Shown piece by piece: positions 9,166-20,214 of a stretch of DNA of 64,000 bases. Positions within the stretch are counted from its first letter, which is position 1; every line of letters starts with the position of its first letter. The stretch spans positions 53,330,078 through 53,394,077 of the forward strand of contig OY288241.1 of NCBI GenBank assembly GCA_958450325.1. Direction: 5' to 3'. The notes beneath the pieces were generated by a model that was not told the DNA's origin, did not search any database, and worked only from the letters and a program-made list of their open reading frames with translations. The stretch is from Agrostemma githago. Its lineage: Eukaryota; Streptophyta; Magnoliopsida; Caryophyllales; Caryophyllaceae. The translations under genes and the position numbers were made by a program.

Positions 9166-10068
9166 CTATGAAGACTTGTCTGCCAGGCTCCAGATCCACC
9201 AGCATACTTTCCCCCCAGGTTCCAGGTGGTCAGCCGCCTGTTGTCTGGCTGGGATCTCACCCTCCCTGCTGGGGGAACTGTCAGCTTTCCTTTTGCCCTT
9301 TCTCTCAGTTTCATGGGTTTGGAGGGCCACCGAGTAGCACTGCATGGCTGACTCCTGGTCTCCATGAATTTTCCCTTCTATGCCAAAATCTGTTATATAG
9401 GCTACAGTCAGAGCCCTGATGTATATGGTTGCTTCGATTTCGTCCAAGGTAGCTCTGCCTATCAGGGCGTTGTATGCAGACCTTGCGTCTACTACAACAA
9501 ATGAGGCCCTGACATTTCTGGCGGAGGCCCCTTTTCTAAATGTTACGGGCAGTTCGATGATACCCATGGGGAGTACACCTGCCCCGCTGAATCAATATAA
9601 GGACCCAGGGGCTGGCCTCAGGTGCCTCTTCTCCAGGCCCATCTTCTCGAATGCGTCCTTGTACAGTAGGTTGGTATAAGCTCCGGTGTCTACCATGCAC
9701 CTTTTTACGATGTGGTTGCTGATTACTAGGGACAATACCAGGGGGTTGCTATGGGGGTATATTACCCGCCCTGCATCCTCTGGGGTGATGCTCAGGGTCG
9801 CGCCCTTGGGACTCCCTGTCCTCTCAGCATAGAAGACTTGGTTTCGTAATTCCCGGATCTGTCTTTTTTGGCTTCTCCTACTTGACTGGCCCTCTGCATC
9901 CCCTGATATCACATGGATTATCATGCGGGTTTGTGCCGAGCCCTCAGGCTTATCTGCCACCTCTTTCTGGCTCTTGTTTCTCGCTGTGTAATTGCTCAGC
10001 CATCCATTTCTGATTAGCTTCTCAATTTCGTCCTTCAGGTGGCGGCACTCCTCGGTGGTGTGCCCCAC
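9166..10068 (-). pseudogene. Tat gag C-terminus and aspartic protease
   Basis: One minus-strand frame, interrupted only by TGA at 9592-9594. It starts in the gag zinc-knuckle tail (GHTTEECRHLKDEIEKLI), passes a linker, and reaches the protease active site VDTGAYTNLLYKDAFEKMGL. After the stop it continues with FSGAG, GIIELPVTF and the flap/second half (YNALIGRATLDEI). Near 9215 the frame shifts into the sequence leading to RT (MLVDLEPGRQVFIGADLEA). Gag processing by this protease would release capsid and enzymes. The zinc knuckle Cys residues just upstream fall in the frame of the preceding segment, so a frameshift lies near 10060. Confidence 0.8.
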
Positions 10069-10819
10069 ACAATTGTGGAATGTACAGAATTTTTTCGGAT
10101 CCCCTTTTGGGCTGCGAGGTTTGTTGGGACGATTCCATTTTGCTGTCTCTTTCTCCAGTTCGAAGATTTCTGCCTGGATTTGTTAAGGGCTGTGTAACTA
10201 TCGAATCTGGGTTGATATGTAGTGCGCTCTTTTCTAGGGGTATCTCCCCCCTCGTCTTTCTGCCTGTTTTGCTCTTCCTACTGCGTCCACCCTGCGGTCC
10301 CCCCTGCGGCCTGGTTGGCCCTGCGGGGGTATCCGGCAGGCTGTGGAATTCTTCTTGTAATATGAAGCCCTCGGCAATTTTCCTGGCTTTAGCCAGGGTC
10401 TCAGGCTGAGCTCTGATCATCTGATTTTTCATCTCCCCTGGGAGTAGGGAGATGGTCAGGGCGTATGCAGCCGTTGAGTCGTCGATCTCCCTGACTTGCT
10501 GGTAAGACAAGTCAAATCTCTTTAGGTACTCCCTAACACTTTCCCCCTTCTTTTGCTTCAGAGTCATCAGGTCAAAACGGGTGAGACAGCGCCTCTTATT
10601 CCCTGCATATTGCTCTAAGAAAGCTTCAGCTAGCTCGATGAAGAAACTGATCGACCCATGACGTAGATCCCTGAACCATCCTTGTGCTAGCCCAACCAGA
10701 GTAGTTGGGAAGACTTTGCACCAGACCGCGTCATCTATGTCGTACATGCCCATGTGGCTCTCAAAGGCTGCCAAGTGATCTTCTAGGTTTGAAGTTCCGT
10801 CAAATTTGACGGAGGGCAT
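10022..10819 (-). pseudogene. gag: Tat gag: capsid (retrotransposon gag) domain
   Basis: The 265-residue stretch begins MPSVKFDGTSNLEDHLAAFE and continues WCKVFPTTLVGLAQGWFRDL, AFLEQYAGNKR and the ESVREYLKRFD segment. These are the conserved blocks of the plant Retrotrans_gag capsid domain. A basic C-terminal tail follows (GGRSRKSKTGRKTRG). The ATG is internal to gag: upstream bases read EYPIPKIK in the same frame before it meets the N-terminal frame, showing that a one-base frameshift near 10840 split a longer protein. It would form the particle that holds element RNA. Confidence 0.85.
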
Positions 10820-10820
10820 T

Positions 10821-11750
10821 TTAATCTTCGGGATAGGGTACTCCTATACGCCAGGGTGAAGTGGTGTTTTGGTGGGCCTGCCTACCAATCGTGACCTGCT
10901 CCCCCCCAGAGTGGTAACCGTAGTCATCCCATCTTCCAGGGGTGAGTTTCCTTGCACTGGGGGAGCGGTGCCTTGGTGGCAACCTGCTTATAGCCTCATC
11001 TTCCCTATCAGGGGTGGGATGTCTGGTTCTTTTTCTTTGGGGCTGGTCAAGGTTGTCGTCCTGGCGATGCCTTGACTCGAGTGGTTGCCCCCGGTTGAGC
11101 ATGGACTGTAGACTTTGAGATAGCCCTGGAGTTGGCTGTTCCTCTGCTGCTGGCGTCAACCGGGAGAAGACTCCGCCCTGCTTTTCTCCCAGACGTTTGG
11201 ATGCAGGCTCTTTATACTTCATTCGGTCTTGAAGGCCCCGGGATAATCCCCTTTTTTCTCTGGCAGCCGTGGGCTCCGTAGTGTGTATGGAGAATTCTTG
11301 TTGTTGGGCTGCTTGCTCCTGATTGCCGGTAATACGTTTCTGGGTTTGGTGGTACCCCTTGGCCACTTTTAGTGCTTTCCGTTGGATGTTCCTGGCGGCG
11401 GTTCGCTTCGTGCCTCGGGCAGCCTCTCCACTCTCAAAGTGGAGTTGCCTGGGAGTAGTAGCAATCCTGCCAACCAAGTCCTCTGGAGTGAACTCTTGGT
11501 TGAGCATCGCTGAGAAGAAGGCTATAGTTTGCAGAACTTGGGCAGGGGTGAGGTTTAGATTGGGTCTTTGATGGCCAACCTGCCCAGCTGTGACTGCAGC
11601 ACCTCCCTCCGGTGTCTCGCGAAGGTTGGTATGCCCCACCCCTGGGATCGTTGCAGCAGGCATTCTTCCAGGTGCAGGCATTCCATATGGGGGGATCACC
11701 GGTGGTACCGTCGGACCCACCCCGGAGCTTGCTTCTATGATTTCAGGCAT
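10821..11750 (-). pseudogene. gag: Tat gag: N-terminal region
   Basis: A 309-codon frame from ATG at 11750, 83 bp inside the 5' LTR, to a TAA at 10821. It is Pro/Gly/Thr rich at the start (VPPVIPPYGMPAPG), then basic and Gln/Arg rich (RKRTRHPTPDREDEAISR). Low-complexity N-terminal gag extensions are common in Tat elements. The frame ends GVPYPED, where a one-base shift would join it to the capsid domain. The ATG is the first plausible start after the primer site, so I take it as the gag start. Confidence 0.75.
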
Positions 11751-11811
11751 TTTCGTAGTGATTTGAATGAGGTTGATTTTTGTGGGTAATTTCGTGGGTA
11801 CAACCAGATCT

Positions 11812-11829
11812 TCCCCACAGACGGCGCCA
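11812..11829 (-). promoter_or_regulatory. Primer-binding site of element 1
   Basis: Minus strand TGGCGCCGTCTGTGGGGA begins 3 nt inside the 5' LTR. TGGCGCC-type sites complementary to a tRNA 3' end are standard for plant Ty3/gypsy. The exact tRNA is uncertain: the first ten bases fit tRNA-Asp, the rest does not. Confidence 0.7.
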
Positions 11830-11832
11830 AAT

Positions 11833-12514
11833 TGTTCCGGTATGGAAACAATTAGACCCGATTCTGAGTTCGGATCTTTTGCTATGGTGTTTGAAGTCCT
11901 AAAGTGATCAATGTAAGTCTTCTATTGACTCTCCCCTTCTCCCCACTCCAATGGTCGAACTTCCCCGGTGGAGATGGCCTCCCCCTGCACAAGGAACACA
12001 CAGGGCCCCGGAGGTGTCCGGGGGAACCCTCTCCGATGCCTAAGTCAGTTCGTGGAATGCCTTAACGAACCTAGCTCGTGAGGAACTAGGTGGCGGTTTT
12101 TAGAGTGAGAGTATAGAGAGAAAATTTCCAACCCCCTTGTTGTGGGAAATGGAAGGGTATTTATACCTTCCCACAAGAGAGAGGAAGGAGGAGAGAGAAT
12201 GGGAGAAGGGGTTGATGAGGGGGTGACAAGTGGCTTCACCTCATCCACCCATTCCCCTTCACCTGTAGGCAAAATGACGGGAGGGCCCTTGATTTCCCCT
12301 GCTTCTGTTGGGCATGCGAACACCTAAGAACCAGGAGGCGGGGAGTACTGGTTGCCCTGCTCGGCAGGGCGGTGACGCCCTGCTGGGCAGGCGGACGCCT
12401 TAGAGTGATGGCTTATTGCTTCGTGACCTGCCTGTTAGGTCCTTTATTCCCAGGTCGGGCCACCCCAGGGCCCAAATGGCAGGCGGCCCGTTTGCAGGCT
12501 TCCGACCCCCATCA
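11833..12514 (-). repeat. 5' LTR of element 1
   Basis: A 682-bp partner of 654-1323, with the same ends and about 30 substitutions. The main length difference is an extra block around 12448-12460. It ends at 12514, directly followed by the CTAAT duplication. TATAAATA at 12158-12165 (minus strand) would start genomic RNA. Confidence 0.93.
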
Positions 12515-12519
12515 CTAAT

Positions 12520-12971
12520 GTAAGTGAACTTTATTTAGGTGATTCATTAAGTGAGGTTCACTAATAATCCCCTATGTAGTACGGAGTATATACTAATAAG
12601 TTAGGAAGAATTATGATCATGATGACGTGCCTATTACTATAATCCTTCATTTTTCACCTAATGCTACTATTACTACTTAATGGGTCACCTAAACAAGAGA
12701 TAGAAATGTAAATCTCATATGAGTCCCAACGTAAATCTCTAATCAAACTCAACTTATACAATGAAAAATTATGTAAATTAAGTAAATAACTACACTAAAT
12801 CGATTACATTTAAGGAAATAATTACACTAACTAGATTACTTAGTACATAGAATAAGATTATAAATGGAGAATCTTTTGTGATAACGTGCTAATTTATTAC
12901 ATAGATTATCTATTAAAGTAGTTCCTTCATTCAGAAAAGTTTTTTATTTGTTTATTATTAGTGTATTATAT
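12520..12971. other. AT-rich spacer, no gene seen
   Basis: About 450 bp of AT-rich unique-looking sequence after the target duplication of element 1. All frames are short and broken, and I see no repeat structure apart from a short near-duplicate (ATTACACTAAMTMGATTAC) at about 12787 and 12820. Confidence 0.5.
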
Positions 12972-13067
12972 ACTACCCCGCTCACAAATGATTATCTCAT
13001 TTTAATATAATATTTCTCACATATATTCATGAAATAGAGCAATCATTTATAAACAGAGCAAGGTAAT
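12972..13067. mobile_element. Degenerate Stowaway-like MITE
   Basis: The left end (TACCCCGCTCACAAATGATT) and the reverse complement of the right end (TACCTTGCTCTGTTTATAAA) are imperfect inverted repeats, with an interior shared with the MITE at 541-642. It is about 96 bp, non-coding, and older than the other copies judging by mismatches. Confidence 0.5.
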
Positions 13068-13586
13068 GGACAAACTCTAAATAAAGTTCTTCTCTTCCAT
13101 GTCAACTTTTAACAATCTCCACAAACTTGTTACTTTCAACTACGGTGGAAGAACTTTATACATAGTTCTTAGATAGGTCCAGTTAAATACTCGTAGAAGA
13201 TGCGCATTCATAGGTCAATTTTTATTGTTGTTAAGACAAACTTGTTCTTCTTTTCAAATCAAATTTGTCAAATAATTAAGGAGAATTTTTTTGTGAAACT
13301 CATCCAAATAAAAATTTTGTGACAAACCCAAGAACAAGAATTACCCATTATTATTGCCCGTATACGCATTGGAATTATAGGTGATTATATGCAGGTTCGG
13401 GCTGGACATGAGCCAGGGTAAGTGTGAAATTTTAACCCACGGACAAGCAAGTCAGCGGGTTTGGGACGGGTTCGCAGGTCGGACCTTTGTATTTTTTTGA
13501 AAATGTTGTGTCCAAGCCCACTAAAAATTTGGGTCGGACGGTACGGTTCTAATTGGAATAAAGGTGGAACCTATCTTAATGGAATG
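13068..13586. other. Spacer with GGGTCGG/TTCGGG-rich stretch
   Basis: Mostly AT-rich non-coding DNA. Bases about 13395-13545 contain alternating words such as GGTTCGGGCTGG, GGGTTTGGGACGGG and GGGTCGGACGG. This CCCGACCCG-type low-complexity pattern also occurs at 14670-14750 and 29530-29700 here and looks like a dispersed repeat relic. No frame is coding. Confidence 0.4.
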
Positions 13587-13839
13587 CTCCCTCCGTTCAA
13601 ATGCAACCTTCTCTCTTGCTTTTTCACATTTGCAATACATATTTTGCGTTGTTCATATTTCATAACACATTAGTAAAATTATGAAAATTCGATACTGATA
13701 GTTTATTTCTAAAGACGAATCAAACAAGATCCTAATGGATATATTTTCTCTAATAGATTGTCGTGAATGTCGAAAGTTCTTTTTTATTGTGAATAATATC
13801 GAAAAGAGAAATGGGAAGGTTGGACTTGAACGGAGGGAG
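13587..13839. mobile_element. Stowaway-like MITE, 253 bp
   Basis: Ends CTCCCTCCGTTCAAATGCAA and (reverse complement) CTCCCTCCGTTCAAGTCCAA are inverted repeats of at least 14 bp with the Stowaway consensus CTCCCTCCGTTC. The outer bases do not give a clean TA duplication. The interior is AT-rich and non-coding. Confidence 0.75.
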
Positions 13840-14031
13840 AACTTCGTATGAAATAAGGGAGTATTTCGGAAGTCTTAAGACCATCCACATTCATTGAAAA
13901 ACTAGAAGATGAAATGCTTGATTTAGAGAGAAGGATGAAATGAAAGATGAAAATGGTGGTTTAATGGTTGAAATTGATGAAGATGAAGTTGAAATTTTTT
14001 TAGATTTCAAGATGATGAAATCTCGAAATTG

Positions 14032-14067
14032 AAGAGAGAGAGAGAGAGAGAGGGGGGGGGGGGGGGG
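14032..14067. repeat. (GA)n microsatellite running into a G tract
   Basis: About ten GA dinucleotides followed by a run of some 16 G. This is a simple repeat with slippage potential. The surrounding 13840-14850 is non-coding, AT-rich, with a second CCCGACCCG-type stretch at 14670-14750. Confidence 0.9.
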
Positions 14068-14851
14068 AGTGGCAGAGGAGGACTCCTTTTTGGTGAAAAA
14101 AGACGTGAAATGCTTGGTGGGCCTTCAATTTTTTTTTTTAAATTTCTTTCGGTTCCAATGTCCATATTTGCTCTTTCTCGTCGACTATATTTCCGACCTT
14201 GTAATTTATTCTTTCTCGACAACTATATTTCTGACCTTATAATTTATTTTGTAACTTTTTTTTATAAAAAAGTTATCATTTATTCGGGGCTCCGGGCCGT
14301 ACTTTTATTTTCGAATTAACAATTTAAATTTTATATTTTGTTTTTTTTTAAAATCTCATGTGGGCTAATTTTCCTAAATTAAGTTAAAGTGGTATTTCTG
14401 ATTATACTCTGTATTAGATATTGTCGTAATTATAGTAAATGCAAAAAAATTATACTTCGTAGTAATTAAAAATTAGATTTTAGACCATCCACTATAATGG
14501 GAAAAAGGAATATGAAAAATGGAGTAACTCTTCTATAGGACCGTCTTGTAGTCTATAAGATCAACGCTACTCAATTTTGAAAAAAAATAAAACTATAAAC
14601 GTAAGATTTGTCCGTTTTAATCTTCAAGACGGATACCCATCTAAAACATAACTTAACTGATTGTATGTCCAAACCCGAACCCGATCTGACCCTACGATCC
14701 TAACATAATGTGACCTAACCCGGCCCCAACCCGACCCGACTAACTCGATTGCCACCTCTATAAATATACTCCAATATTTACCTCATTTCACACAACTCTT
14801 CCCTACTCATTCTCACATTTATATTTATATATTTAAATATTATTTATAATT

Positions 14852-15487
14852 ATGAGTTATAATAATAATAACAATTCCTCAAATTATCATTACAATTTTG
14901 ATATCAATTCAAAATATTTAGAAGATTATCAAGACACACAACAATTTCCAGATAATACAATATTACCTACACAAAATCAAGTCAATCAACATATGATAAT
15001 AGTAACCATTTTTCTTTATTCTCCACCCAAACTCCTGCAAATTTTCAGGGTCAATATCATGTTCATGATGATGTTGATGAAAATGTAGTCTAAAATTTAT
15101 CGACCCCAACATCACGAAACTCGAACAGGGCTAATTTCTCTGTAAAGGAGATTGAGTCACTAATTTCCTCTTTTATTACTATTTTTGAAGATGGTGTTTT
15201 TGGTACTAACCAAAACAAGAATGTTTTCTGGAAGCGTGTATTTGAAATTTATGAATTGGCAAGAGCTCCCAATCCTGCACTACGACATCGCTCTATGGAA
15301 TGCTCGATAACTGATTTAGAAGAATATCTACCATAATCATGAAATGAGGTTCGTGCTATGAGATGGCTTGTAGAAGAAGGGCCAGTGGGTGAAATGAAGA
15401 AAGTATCTTATCAAAGACCAGAGCTTTATATAAAACCGTATTCACTCGTTTGGGACCTTTTAACATATCCCAAGCATGATCCAAGTT
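14852..15487 (+). pseudogene. Myb/SANT-like (PIF/Harbinger ORF1-like) pseudogene
   Basis: A TATAAATA at about 14759 precedes an ATG at 14852. The first 50 residues are Asn/Tyr rich (MSYNNNNNSSNYHYNF). After one frameshift near 15000 the reading continues through HFSLFSTQTPANFQGQYHV to NFSVKEIESLISSFITIFED, then NQNKNVFWKRVFEIYELAR and LRHRSMECSI. The arrangement N-F-S-x-x-E, FWxRV and RS(M/L)xS is what I know from the trihelix/Myb-like proteins related to PIF/Harbinger ORF1 in plants. In-frame stops at about 15092 and 15336 break it, and the expected C-terminal half is mostly missing. It could come from a degenerate Harbinger element or from a host family; no transposase gene lies nearby. Confidence 0.5.
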
Positions 15488-15489
15488 GA

Positions 15490-16380
15490 ACTGTAGTAAA
15501 TATTTTAACTTCGGTTTTTCTAATTTTAGCTATATATTATTGCTAATTATATTAATTTTAAATCATATTCCTTATAAATATGTTACAACCTTCGATATCA
15601 TTTTCTAAATCGTTAGTAATTTTATTATTTATGATCGTTATAATATTTTGTTGGTTATCGTGACACTAGTAACTAAATAATACCGATTTCATATTTTCGT
15701 CATTTTTGTTAGTTTCTAATTTTTAACTTAAAATCGTATTTTAATACAATAATCGAGATTTGTGTTCTTGTTTAATAAATTAATTTTTGTTTTACGATTT
15801 ATATTAATAAATGAGAAAATAGTTGATATTTTTTAAAATATATTTTTAGTCGAGACTATGTTCACTAATAATTTCTTATTTGTTTACAATTGACTATTTT
15901 GAGTAAAATCCGTATTATTTAAAACTATTTGCGAAAAATGATTCGAAACCTTTGTAAAATTCATTTTTTTATGGAACTCGTTGACTCAAATTAATTTTGA
16001 TATCGTTTTTCATAAAACGTCTCTTTTCTAAAATTTATAATTTTAACTCGATTTCCTAATTAATTATAAAATAGTGTATGTTGACTTATTACATTTTATT
16101 TATATTTTGAGTAATGAATTTAGAAATATAATAAAGTTACGATAACGACGATAATAATGAAATGTTAATTTTGTTAGAAATGCTATTTTTATACATTTCA
16201 CTGATTTTAATAACTTACTTATTTTCTATAAGACTTTCTATTTTAAGTACGTTTCTAGAATTAGTGAGTTTCTATTTATAGAAAGTTTTCCTTTTAATAT
16301 AAAATGTTTATTCCTATTATTCCTATTATTTATAATGATTATACCCTTTAGCATATTTATCGATAAAAGCTTGTTTTGGA
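15490..16380. other. AT-rich spacer, nothing recognised
   Basis: About 890 bp, very AT-rich, no open frame above 40 codons that looks real, no obvious direct or inverted repeats. Several short stretches (ATTTTCGTCATTTTTGTTAG) resemble decayed transposon DNA but I cannot assign them. Confidence 0.4.
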
Positions 16381-17235
16381 GTTATGAAATAAGAACAAGT
16401 GTGAGGTTAGAGTAATATAGTCTGGGATGTACGTTTTTGCCATTAACTGTAAGGCTGGTGTGTCTTTATGGGGCATGCGTATTGGTTGTTGAACTGAGCA
16501 TGGTTTGTGTTCAGAAGAGTGTGCATTGTGCCCTTAAATTTAGATATCACATCGTGTAAGTCGCGTCGGGTTGAATTGGATATGGTTTGTATCCAGGAGA
16601 GGTGTATACTACTTAAACCAGGACCTCGCTGGACGCAGTCCGGTTATAGTTGAGTTGCCTAGTTAGAGACTGAATTCTGTTATGAGTTAAGTCTACAGTT
16701 CTCGAAGCTAGTTTCCAGTATTATCCTAGTGAAAGTCTAGCCTTGTGCACACTGATCGAATTTCCATAACGCCATTTTTGAATATGATTATTATTATCGA
16801 TTTGTTTGATTTGCAGGTTGGCAAATGTTTTAAGTTTCCTCCGAGAACTTATTTTATTATATTATATTCTTTTTAGTGTTCTCTCATTTTAAATATTTTG
16901 ATATAATAATACTATTATTTTTCCATATGATATAATTTGGCTGGGAGAACGTCTGAGTTACTCCCCGCTGACGTGGTTGTTATGTTTATAACATGACAAG
17001 TATTTGCTGCTGGGTTTTGGGTGTGAGCTAGCGAGTAGCGTGGATCCTACTCTTTCTTCATTCGTGTTTATTTGTGGATTTTTGTAACCTTGTTTGGAGA
17101 ATTTTTATTTTATCCCTTTTGTAAAAAGTGGCCTCTATATTGACTCACCATTCTTTTATTAAAATATAGAACATCAGTGTGTTTTAATCCCAAATCTACA
17201 GTATTTCCGCCACCGTATTGCGTTAGATTTTCTAG
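16381..17235 (+). repeat. Possible degenerate gypsy LTR/untranslated region
   Basis: The base composition shifts here. Features include two similar blocks around 16480 and 16575 (GAACTGAGCATGGTTTGTGT and GAATTGGATATGGTTTGTAT), a TTTGATTTGCAGGTTGGC segment at 16807 that looks like a splice acceptor, and GTATTTCCGCCACCGTATTG near the right edge. Such CCGCCACCG ends with AATCCCAAAT upstream are familiar from chromovirus-type LTRs. No second copy lies in the window and no TSD could be found, so this is tentative. It abuts the truncated Tat element. Confidence 0.3.
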
Positions 17236-17979
17236 GAGATTACATACACCGTACTAACCTCCAAACAAGTAGTCTAATTCCTACAAAATAACATCATCTG
17301 CCGCTACGGCATACCTCATGAAATTATCAGCAATCAGGGGGCTCCTTTCAGAGCCGATACCCAAAAACTCTTTGACAAATACAAAATACAAAGACACAAA
17401 TCCTCACCCTACAGACCTCAGACAAACGGGGCCGTGGAGGCAGCAAAGAAAACCATCACCACGATCCTTTAGAAAATGATAGACAACTACCGGGATTGGC
17501 CAAGCAAAATACCCTTCGCGTTGTGGGGATACCGAACACCCACCAGAGCCACACCATATTACTTAACCTACGGCTCTGAAACCGTGCAACCCATAGAGCT
17601 AGAAATACCCTCACTAAGGATACTAGCCAAAAGCGGCATCCCCGAAGAAGAATGGAACCAAAAACGATACGATGAGTTAGTACTCTTAGACGAGCGTAGA
17701 ATACATGCACTGTCCAACGTACCAGCCTACCAACAACGTATACAACGAGCCTTTAACAAACGAGTGAAATCCCGAAACATACATGAGGGAGACTTAGTAG
17801 TCAAATCCATTAGAGCACCCCTTCCCGTCAACCCTAGAGGGAAGTTCAAACCAAATTGGGTAGGCCCCTACCTCGTCAAGAAAATACTCTCGGGAGGCGC
17901 CGTAATCCTTACCGACCTAGACGGTCAAGAGTTCTTAATCCCAACCAACATGGACCAACTCAAGCGATACTACCAATAA
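17236..17979 (+). pseudogene. Tat integrase, C-terminal half
   Basis: The frame starts at about 17246 (YTVLTSKQVV), continues IICRYGIPHEIISNQGAPF, then YRPQTNGAVEAAKKTI, so it retains the second catalytic position (N in ISNQG where D is expected) and the glutamate of AVEAA. The rest reads DNYRDWPSKIPFALWGYRTP, TYGSETVQPIELEIPSLRIL, FNKRVKSRNIHEGDLV and PVNPRGKFKPNWVGPY to a stop at 17979. Stops occur at about 17282 and 17470. Compared with element 2, five residues are missing after GYRT. The loss of the catalytic Asp plus truncation means it is inactive. Confidence 0.85.
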
Positions 17980-18263
17980 ACATCCTAACAATCCCATCCT
18001 GATCTCCGACCTAGGGTGAAAACCCACATAGAACGCTTAAATATAATTCGCATCGATAATTGGCATAACGAGTCTAAAGCAAAATCACTCACATCTAGAA
18101 ATAACTACGAACATGGTCTGATTCCGTCAAAACACGGATACGTAGGTAACCCTTCTTCGGGTACAACCAACAAAATAATAAAATCGATTACTCGATTCAC
18201 ATGCAAACCGAAACCTTTTTCCGCGCTCCGGTTAACGAGTGATTCCAATGACGAAGCACAAAC
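17980..18263. other. 3' untranslated region with conserved GGATACGTAGG block
   Basis: Non-coding. The segment 18118-18155 (TCTGATTCCGTCAAAAC, then GGATACGTAGGTAACCC) has a close counterpart in element 2 at 42232-42260 on the minus strand, at a similar distance after the pol stop (about 155 and 190 bp). Conservation outside coding sequence suggests a signal for RNA processing or for the end of the antisense transcript. Confidence 0.5.
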
Positions 18264-18525
18264 GACGAGCCAAGGACGGAGTGAAAACCCGAAAGGGCGC
18301 TTCGGACAAAATGAAGAAACGTGTTGCGAGCCGTCGTTAAAAAAAAAATATGACGAGCCGTGGACGGAGTGACGAAAGAGCGCTCCGGGCAAAATGAAGA
18401 ATCAAGTTGCGAGCCGTAAAAAAAAAGAGCAAAAACTAATAATAAAAGGTGAGCCGAGGACAGAGTGAAAACCCGAAAGGGCGCTCCGGGCAAAATGAAG
18501 AATCGAGTCGCGAGCCACCACAAAA
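18264..18525. repeat. Tandem repeat, three units of about 88-98 bp
   Basis: Units begin at about 18264, 18352 and 18450. Each reads GACGAGCC or GTGAGCC, then GGACGGAGTG, then GCGCTCCGGGCAAAATGAAG and TTGCGAGCC, followed by a variable A run. They lie just downstream of pol, the same place as the 134-bp repeat in element 1. Confidence 0.8.
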
Positions 18526-18995
18526 AAAAATGTCATGAAAAATAAATGTGCTTCTCATTAACAATAGAATTCGGTTAAGTCGAGCCTTTGTCGGGGCCCC
18601 TTTACGTCAAGCACATGAAAACCGATTATCTCGGAAAATGACAACACGTCAAAACACTACAAAAACTAGTACTAATACGCCACATAATTTCAACTAATAG
18701 AATATAATACGAAATGGCTGGGCTCTACCGGTCCAACTTCCTGCTCCCATCGCCATCTGGGCGAGCTTGTTCGGGTCTTTCAGCATTGACCCCTCATAAT
18801 ACAAGCTTCCACCGCCCTAGCCAGCCAACCATGTTTCTTCTTATCACTAGCACCTTCAATATGAGTCTCGTCAGTCTTGGCCCGTATAGATGAACTGACG
18901 GTACTAGGATCGGTAACGCTGTCTTTGGTCAGGCACTTAGTGACATTTCCCCGAGTTGCCTCCTTATCCTCTAGTGTCGTTGTCCTCCTAACTTT
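18526..18995. other. Non-coding stretch between tandem repeat and antisense gene
   Basis: About 470 bp. It includes CGGGGCCCCTTTACGTCAAG and a segment of moderate GC with no usable frame. It probably covers the 3' ends of both the pol transcript and the antisense transcript. Confidence 0.4.
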
Positions 18996-20214
18996 CTAAT
19001 TGTTCTGTCCTGACGGGCGTTCATGAACCCCGCACCGGATGGAAGTAGTGTCAGTCGGTCGAACACTCACTATGACAACGGGACGTGAAAATTTATGTTC
19101 CCAAGACACCCTAAACTCCCCGAACAAATTCTCCGTCCACGAGTCGAACCTAAGAACGCCGTTAGTAAAATCCGAGGTGGTAGGCCTCAAACCCATCTGA
19201 TTCGACAACTCGCTCGGATAAATATAAATCGGAGCCCTCAAGGGTAGTATCAGCATAGCCTGGGTCGAAGACGAGAAGGGAAACATTGAGCAAACAGAGT
19301 TGACAGTCCACCTGATAACCAATCGGCCTTTAGCCAAGTAGAAAAGCCACCCCTCTTCGGTGTGACCCTCACTCCATGCCCGCACCATCTTCCGACCCGT
19401 GAAACCCCTATAGTTATAACCTTTGACGCCCCGGGGAGGGTCGACCAAACCAAGCCGCTCCTGTAGCCAAACCTGCACAAACCACAACAAAACGTCACGC
19501 CTTCAAACTAAAGCAACCTAAAAAACAACAACAACAAAGCAACAAAGAAATATAACACCCTAAGCACCTGCAAAATGATTCTAGAACCCTGAAAGGGAGC
19601 CCGATGCAACCGGGCACGAGCGTCAAGACCTAGAATGAGATCACCCAAAATGAGCAAATACGGTGATCGTCCATGTTCCATCCCAATTACGACATCCAAA
19701 ACCCGAGGATTACCCCAACCCTCATGCGCTGACGCATCCTCGAAGAGATGGTAACAAGCCATAGTGATAATAAAAGCCCATCTACATGCTAGAGTCGAAA
19801 TATCGTAAGAACCAGCCCGTGAGAATGACCTGAAATGCAACTCTAGATCAATGTCATCTGTCCCAAAGAAAACTTTAGCCTCCTCTAACGAAGAAAGGTC
19901 CAAAAAAAATGACAAAACCGTTCCACAAAAGCATCATCTCCCAAAGGCACACAAGGTCGAACCAAACTCCACCCACATATGGCGTCTAGCTCCTCCAGAA
20001 GAGGAAAAACCTTACCCCCAGGAAAAGCAAAAACATGAATTTTTGCGTCCCAAAATTTAGAGCATGCTAGCAAGAAGTCATCTTGCACCTTAACTCGGCT
20101 CAACGTGATGACCATTGACAAACCGTCACTTGAACAAACCTGGAGGTCACATTTCTTAAAACAACCCGCCCACTCGCTCAGGAGATTCACAAAACCCGAC
20201 ATGACTCGAGACAA
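18996..20214 (-). pseudogene. Antisense plant-mobile-domain-like gene A
   Basis: On the strand opposite to integrase. Exon 1 runs from ATG 20214 (MSRVMSGFVNLLSEWAGCF, then CSKFWDAKIHVFAFPGGKV and LEELDAICGWSL). A frameshift at the A run 19899-19910 moves it to the frame with SSLEEAKVFFGTDD, HLFEDASAHEG and LILGDLILGLDARARL. Exon 1 ends IILQ at 19568 with donor CAG/GTGCTTA. The intron is 19567-19473 with acceptor TGCAG, and exon 2 starts VWLQERLGLVDPP and ends at 18996. Exon 1 is homologous to the antisense gene of element 2 (41407). This style of protein is annotated in plants as plant mobile domain or aminotransferase-like, known from transposons and from host MAIL1-type proteins. Only the frameshift clearly breaks it. 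Confidence 0.65.

Larger units (their letters stand above)
654..12514 (-). mobile_element. Complete Ty3/gypsy Tat-lineage retrotransposon (element 1)
   Basis: Two LTRs (654-1323 and 11833-12514) bound an 11.86-kb unit flanked by the perfect 5-bp target duplication CTAAT (649-653 and 12515-12519). gag-pol runs on the minus strand, so the right LTR is the 5' one. Reading order is 5' LTR, primer site, gag, protease, RT, RNase H with a second RNase H domain, integrase, a tandem-repeat region, two antisense genes, 3' LTR. The dual RNase H and the genes antisense to pol near the 3' LTR are hallmarks of the Tat lineage (Retand/Grande type). By eye the LTRs differ by about 30 substitutions plus one indel over 670 bp, so about 95-96% identity. 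The coding frames carry several frameshifts and stops, so it is not autonomous now. Confidence 0.95.

Noticed and set aside
6789..9679. Several plus- and minus-strand open frames of 60-100 codons inside pol (e.g. 7445-7766 plus, 6789-7103 minus)
   Set aside because: They are out of frame with strongly conserved RT, RNase H and integrase motifs, and show no domains.
14032..14067. Regulatory G-quadruplex
   Set aside because: A single G homopolymer after (GA)n is a simple repeat; no gene nearby makes a regulatory role likely.
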